DNA of 14,966 nt from Flavobacteriales bacterium UBA2798 (GTDB lineage Bacteria > Bacteroidota > Bacteroidia > Flavobacteriales_D > UBA2798), in the NCBI GenBank assembly GCA_002351955.1, contig DEHO01000034.1, forward strand, positions 37,066-52,031. The letters are read 5' to 3'. Position 1 is the stretch's first letter; the number at the start of each line of letters is the position of its first letter. The notes under the pieces were generated by a model. It saw nothing but the letters and a program-made list of their open reading frames with translations, ran no database searches and was not told the origin of the DNA. This document shows positions 12,627-14,966 of the stretch, piece after piece. The position numbers and the translations under genes are program-made.

Positions 12627-14966
12627 TTATTTCTCGTTTTTAGAAATAAGATTGACAAATAGTTTCAATGCTCCAGGAACTCCGGCGGGTAACTGACGGA
12701 AAAAAGAGATCCCTGTATATACGAATTTTCCCTTACCATATTTTGCTGTAATGATAGAAGTTGTTGAAGATGGCCCTCCTGTATCACCCATCTGAAGAAT
12801 GGTTTCGTATCGCTCATCAATTTGACCGGGAAAATACAATCCTCTTTCCTGTACCCAGCCTTCAAAATCTTCTGGAGCGATATAATTTGGATAACGCATC
12901 AGGGGATGATCTTTTTGCAAAAGTTCAACCGGAGAATCTTCTTCGGTGACGCGATCACGGGAAAGTTTGAAAGGATAGGGGCCAAGCTGATCGGTTACAA
13001 GCGACGTACTTGTATTGTATTGGATAACGAGTATGCCCCCGGTTTCTGCGTAGGCAAAAAGTTTTTTATTGATGTGTTTAAGATAGGATTCAGTATTAAA
13101 CGCACGAACACCGGTAACGATCGCATCGAATTGAGACAGATTTAATGAATTCAGAAGTTTCTCATTAAGCAGCGTTACTTCATAGCCGAGTTGTCGCAAA
13201 ATGCCGGGGATTTTGTCGCCTGCACCTGCCAGGTATCCGATCGATTTTGTATTTGTTTTAATGTTTGTTGCCGTGATTCCTGCTACTGATTCAGTAAACC
13301 AATGCTGATTTTCGATATGGTCATATTGGATAAAGTGTTCCATCCATGAATTACGTTTGCCGTTAATATCAATAAATGCTTTCAGTTGTTGTTTTCCTGA
13401 AGTTGAAGATGTAGAGGGAGTGATTTCAAATTCGATTTCCTTTTCTTCTCCTGTGGCAGAGAAGGATAATTCAATTTCTTTTTCCGTAACCTGCCAGCCG
13501 TTTGGGTATTCGAGTGAAACAAGAGCCTTTTTAATTGGTCGAAATGCTTTGGCTCGTATCCGTATTTTTCTTGATGTGCTGCCGTTGAAAATATATTGTT
13601 CTTCTGTGAAATTCAAACTGATCTCCGGTGCGATAACAAAAGGTTGGTAGATTTCACCAAACGAAGGATCAACTTTTTTATAATGTAAATCACGTTGAAC
13701 AACAATTAACTGACCGTTTATTTTAATACCAAGTGAAACCAATGATTCTTCCTTGTATTGTGGTTTAATGGGCATGGGCCAGCGAAACCTGGTTTGATTT
13801 TCGTTTGAATATCTGTATTGATAGGGATTGGATGGTAAATAAGTTTCCGGTATTACCATTTTAATTGTTGCTGTTTTTAATTGATTAGGCTCAAGAATTT
13901 GATCATGGATTTCATGGAACTGATTAATGGTTTTTCCAAAAACGGAAAACAAGGATGCAAATTGAATTTTGGTCTTCGATCTGTTGATCGCCTTTATGGT
14001 GATGTTGACTGTGTCATATATGGAATAGACCGGTTTATCAGTGGTGAATTCAATGAATAGTCCTGCGCAATTTTGAATCAGCGTATTTATTTCATTCGTT
14101 TTCCGACTAACCCAATGCTGAAGTTCAGGTTCTTTATTGGAAGAATATTTATTCAAAACCTGGTATAAACGGATTAAATCAGGAATGATCAATTCAGGGT
14201 TTTCGTGCCTGAATTTTTTTTCAATTTTTTCAATTATAGCATTTATTGAAGAAGTTGCTTTGAATCGTGTCCAATCGGTAGCAATCCCGTCCATGATATC
14301 GTTGCTCGCCGGACTTCCTTTCAATGTTTTGAAATATTCGAATTGTTCACCTCTTCTTCGTTCTGTTCCAAATGCCTGACTGCGATGCATTGACCGGGCT
14401 TCTGCAGCGATTTCACCGTTGGATTTTCCAGATAGGGGATTAAAACCTCCGGCATCAATTTTAAGTTGGTCTTCAGCTGTTGTATTGTTGGTTCCAAAAT
14501 TAAAAGTATTCCAAAGCAATCGTTTGGTTTTCCAAGCGCTAACTGCTGCAAGTTGTTCAGGAAATCTGTTGGGGTCTGCTGCAGCGTCAAACGCTTCCTC
14601 TGCAAGTATTGCAGATGCTGTATGGTGCCCATGTCCGCCTTCACCTGTTGTTGGAAATCTGCAAATGATTATATCGGGTTTAAAAAGACGGATGACAAAT
14701 ACGATATCCGCCAAAACTTCTTCTTTGTTCCATTTCATAAATGTTTCCTGTGGTGATTTGGAATAACCAAAGTCGAATGCGCGGGTAAAGAATTGTATAG
14801 CGCCGTCAATTTTCCTTGCCTCGAGTAATTCCTGCGTTCGGATTATTCCCAGGTCTTCACCTTGTTCGTCGCCAATGAGATTTTGTCCGCCATCTCCTCT
14901 GGTAAGAGATAAATACGCAACCTCAAATTTCCTTTCTTTGGTGAGGTAGGAAATTAATCGAGTGTT
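12627..14966 (-). CDS. Large multidomain PIG-L family deacetylase (5' partial)
   Basis: The frame is open to the window edge, giving 779 residues; the start and the first zinc motif (AHPDD type) lie outside. An internal ATG at 14738 is not the start, because the upstream codons continue a typical PIG-L sequence (LSLTRGDGGQN, then GEDLGIIRTQELLEA). The second zinc motif HGHH is in TGEGGHGHHTASA. PIG-L/LmbE enzymes are zinc-dependent N-deacetylases of GlcNAc-type groups. After the catalytic domain come a helical linker (including FGTERRRGEQFEYFK), an Ig-like or NEW3-like beta region (about NITIKAINRSKTKIQF to LEYPNGWQVTEKEIELSF), and a C-terminal class I glutamine-amidotransferase-like fold (GAGDKIPGILRQLGYEVTLL, FDAIVTGVRAFN, GGILVIQYN). 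It probably acts outside the cytoplasm (family-based inference). It is the first visible gene of an operon with the small membrane protein and the symporter. Confidence 0.9.
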   Translation of the reverse strand, partial: NTRLISYLTKERKFEVAYLSLTRGDGGQNLIGDEQGEDLGIIRTQELLEARKIDGAIQFFTRAFDFGYSKSPQETFMKWNKEEVLADIVFVIRLFKPDIIICRFPTTGEGGHGHHTASAILAEEAFDAAADPNRFPEQLAAVSAWKTKRLLWNTFNFGTNNTTAEDQLKIDAGGFNPLSGKSNGEIAAEARSMHRSQAFGTERRRGEQFEYFKTLKGSPASNDIMDGIATDWTRFKATSSINAIIEKIEKKFRHENPELIIPDLIRLYQVLNKYSSNKEPELQHWVSRKTNEINTLIQNCAGLFIEFTTDKPVYSIYDTVNITIKAINRSKTKIQFASLFSVFGKTINQFHEIHDQILEPNQLKTATIKMVIPETYLPSNPYQYRYSNENQTRFRWPMPIKPQYKEESLVSLGIKINGQLIVVQRDLHYKKVDPSFGEIYQPFVIAPEISLNFTEEQYIFNGSTSRKIRIRAKAFRPIKKALVSLEYPNGWQVTEKEIELSFSATGEEKEIEFEITPSTSSTSGKQQLKAFIDINGKRNSWMEHFIQYDHIENQHWFTESVAGITATNIKTNTKSIGYLAGAGDKIPGILRQLGYEVTLLNEKLLNSLNLSQFDAIVTGVRAFNTESYLKHINKKLFAYAETGGILVIQYNTSTSLVTDQLGPYPFKLSRDRVTEEDSPVELLQKDHPLMRYPNYIAPEDFEGWVQERGLYFPGQIDERYETILQMGDTGGPSSTTSIITAKYGKGKFVYTGISFFRQLPAGVPGALKLFVNLISKNEK

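Noticed and set aside
12822..13145. Plus-strand 107-codon frame opposite the PIG-L C-terminus
   Set aside because: It is an antisense shadow of a conserved coding region with no supporting signal.
14736..14738. ATG at 14738 as the start of the PIG-L gene
   Set aside because: The same frame continues upstream to the window end with conserved PIG-L sequence, so the gene is cut by the window rather than starting here.

Overview
The window looks like chromosomal DNA of a Bacteroidota bacterium, probably a Flavobacteriia-, Cytophagia- or Chitinophagia-like lineage. Four signs support this: a C-terminal type IX secretion (T9SS) sorting domain at the left end, perfect or near-perfect TAnnTTTG -7 promoter boxes, almost no Shine-Dalgarno sequences, and typical Bacteroidota families (DUF2911, a large multidomain PIG-L deacetylase, a CpsB/YwqE-type PHP phosphatase). 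All of this is read from sequence and family memory; no database search was run. There are no rRNA, tRNA or CRISPR features, and no gene-free stretch exceeds about 300 bases.

Left part, plus strand (1-3504): the 3' end of a secreted beta-propeller-type protein; a pterin pair, a 6-pyruvoyl-tetrahydropterin-synthase-like enzyme followed 8 nt later by GTP cyclohydrolase I (folE); a Bax inhibitor-1 family membrane protein ending at a strong terminator; and fabD, which meets a convergent secreted hypothetical gene at a bidirectional terminator.

Middle part, minus strand (8913 down to 4138): a tight surface-polysaccharide operon in the order wbpD-like N-acetyltransferase, wbpB-like Gfo/Idh/MocA oxidoreductase, wbpA-like UDP-GlcNAc 6-dehydrogenase, rmlB and cpsB-like tyrosine phosphatase. 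The first three fit a route from UDP-GlcNAc towards a UDP-2,3-diacetamido-uronic acid. The aminotransferase that route needs is not in the window. A perfect -7 box lies 17 nt before wbpD. The minus-strand hypothetical gene after cpsB has its own promoter, overlapped by two copies of the palindrome ATACGTAT.

Right part: a plus-strand DUF2911/TPR exported protein; a convergent single-gene HUH (Y1) RAYT-type transposase with a REP-like 16-bp inverted repeat 5' of it that carries a GTAG foot; and a minus-strand operon of a PIG-L deacetylase (cut by the window end), a 47-codon single-helix membrane protein, and a sodium:solute symporter with an unusual charged insert. The small protein gene starts 2 nt after the PIG-L stop and overlaps the symporter start by ATGA. 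This is the most interesting candidate for an undescribed functional unit here.

Several starts were moved from the longest open frame to an internal ATG, because the upstream extension began with TTG or crossed the promoter: 691 (pterin synthase), 2626 (fabD), 4890 (cpsB), 5954 (rmlB), 7279 (wbpA) and 8913 (wbpD).
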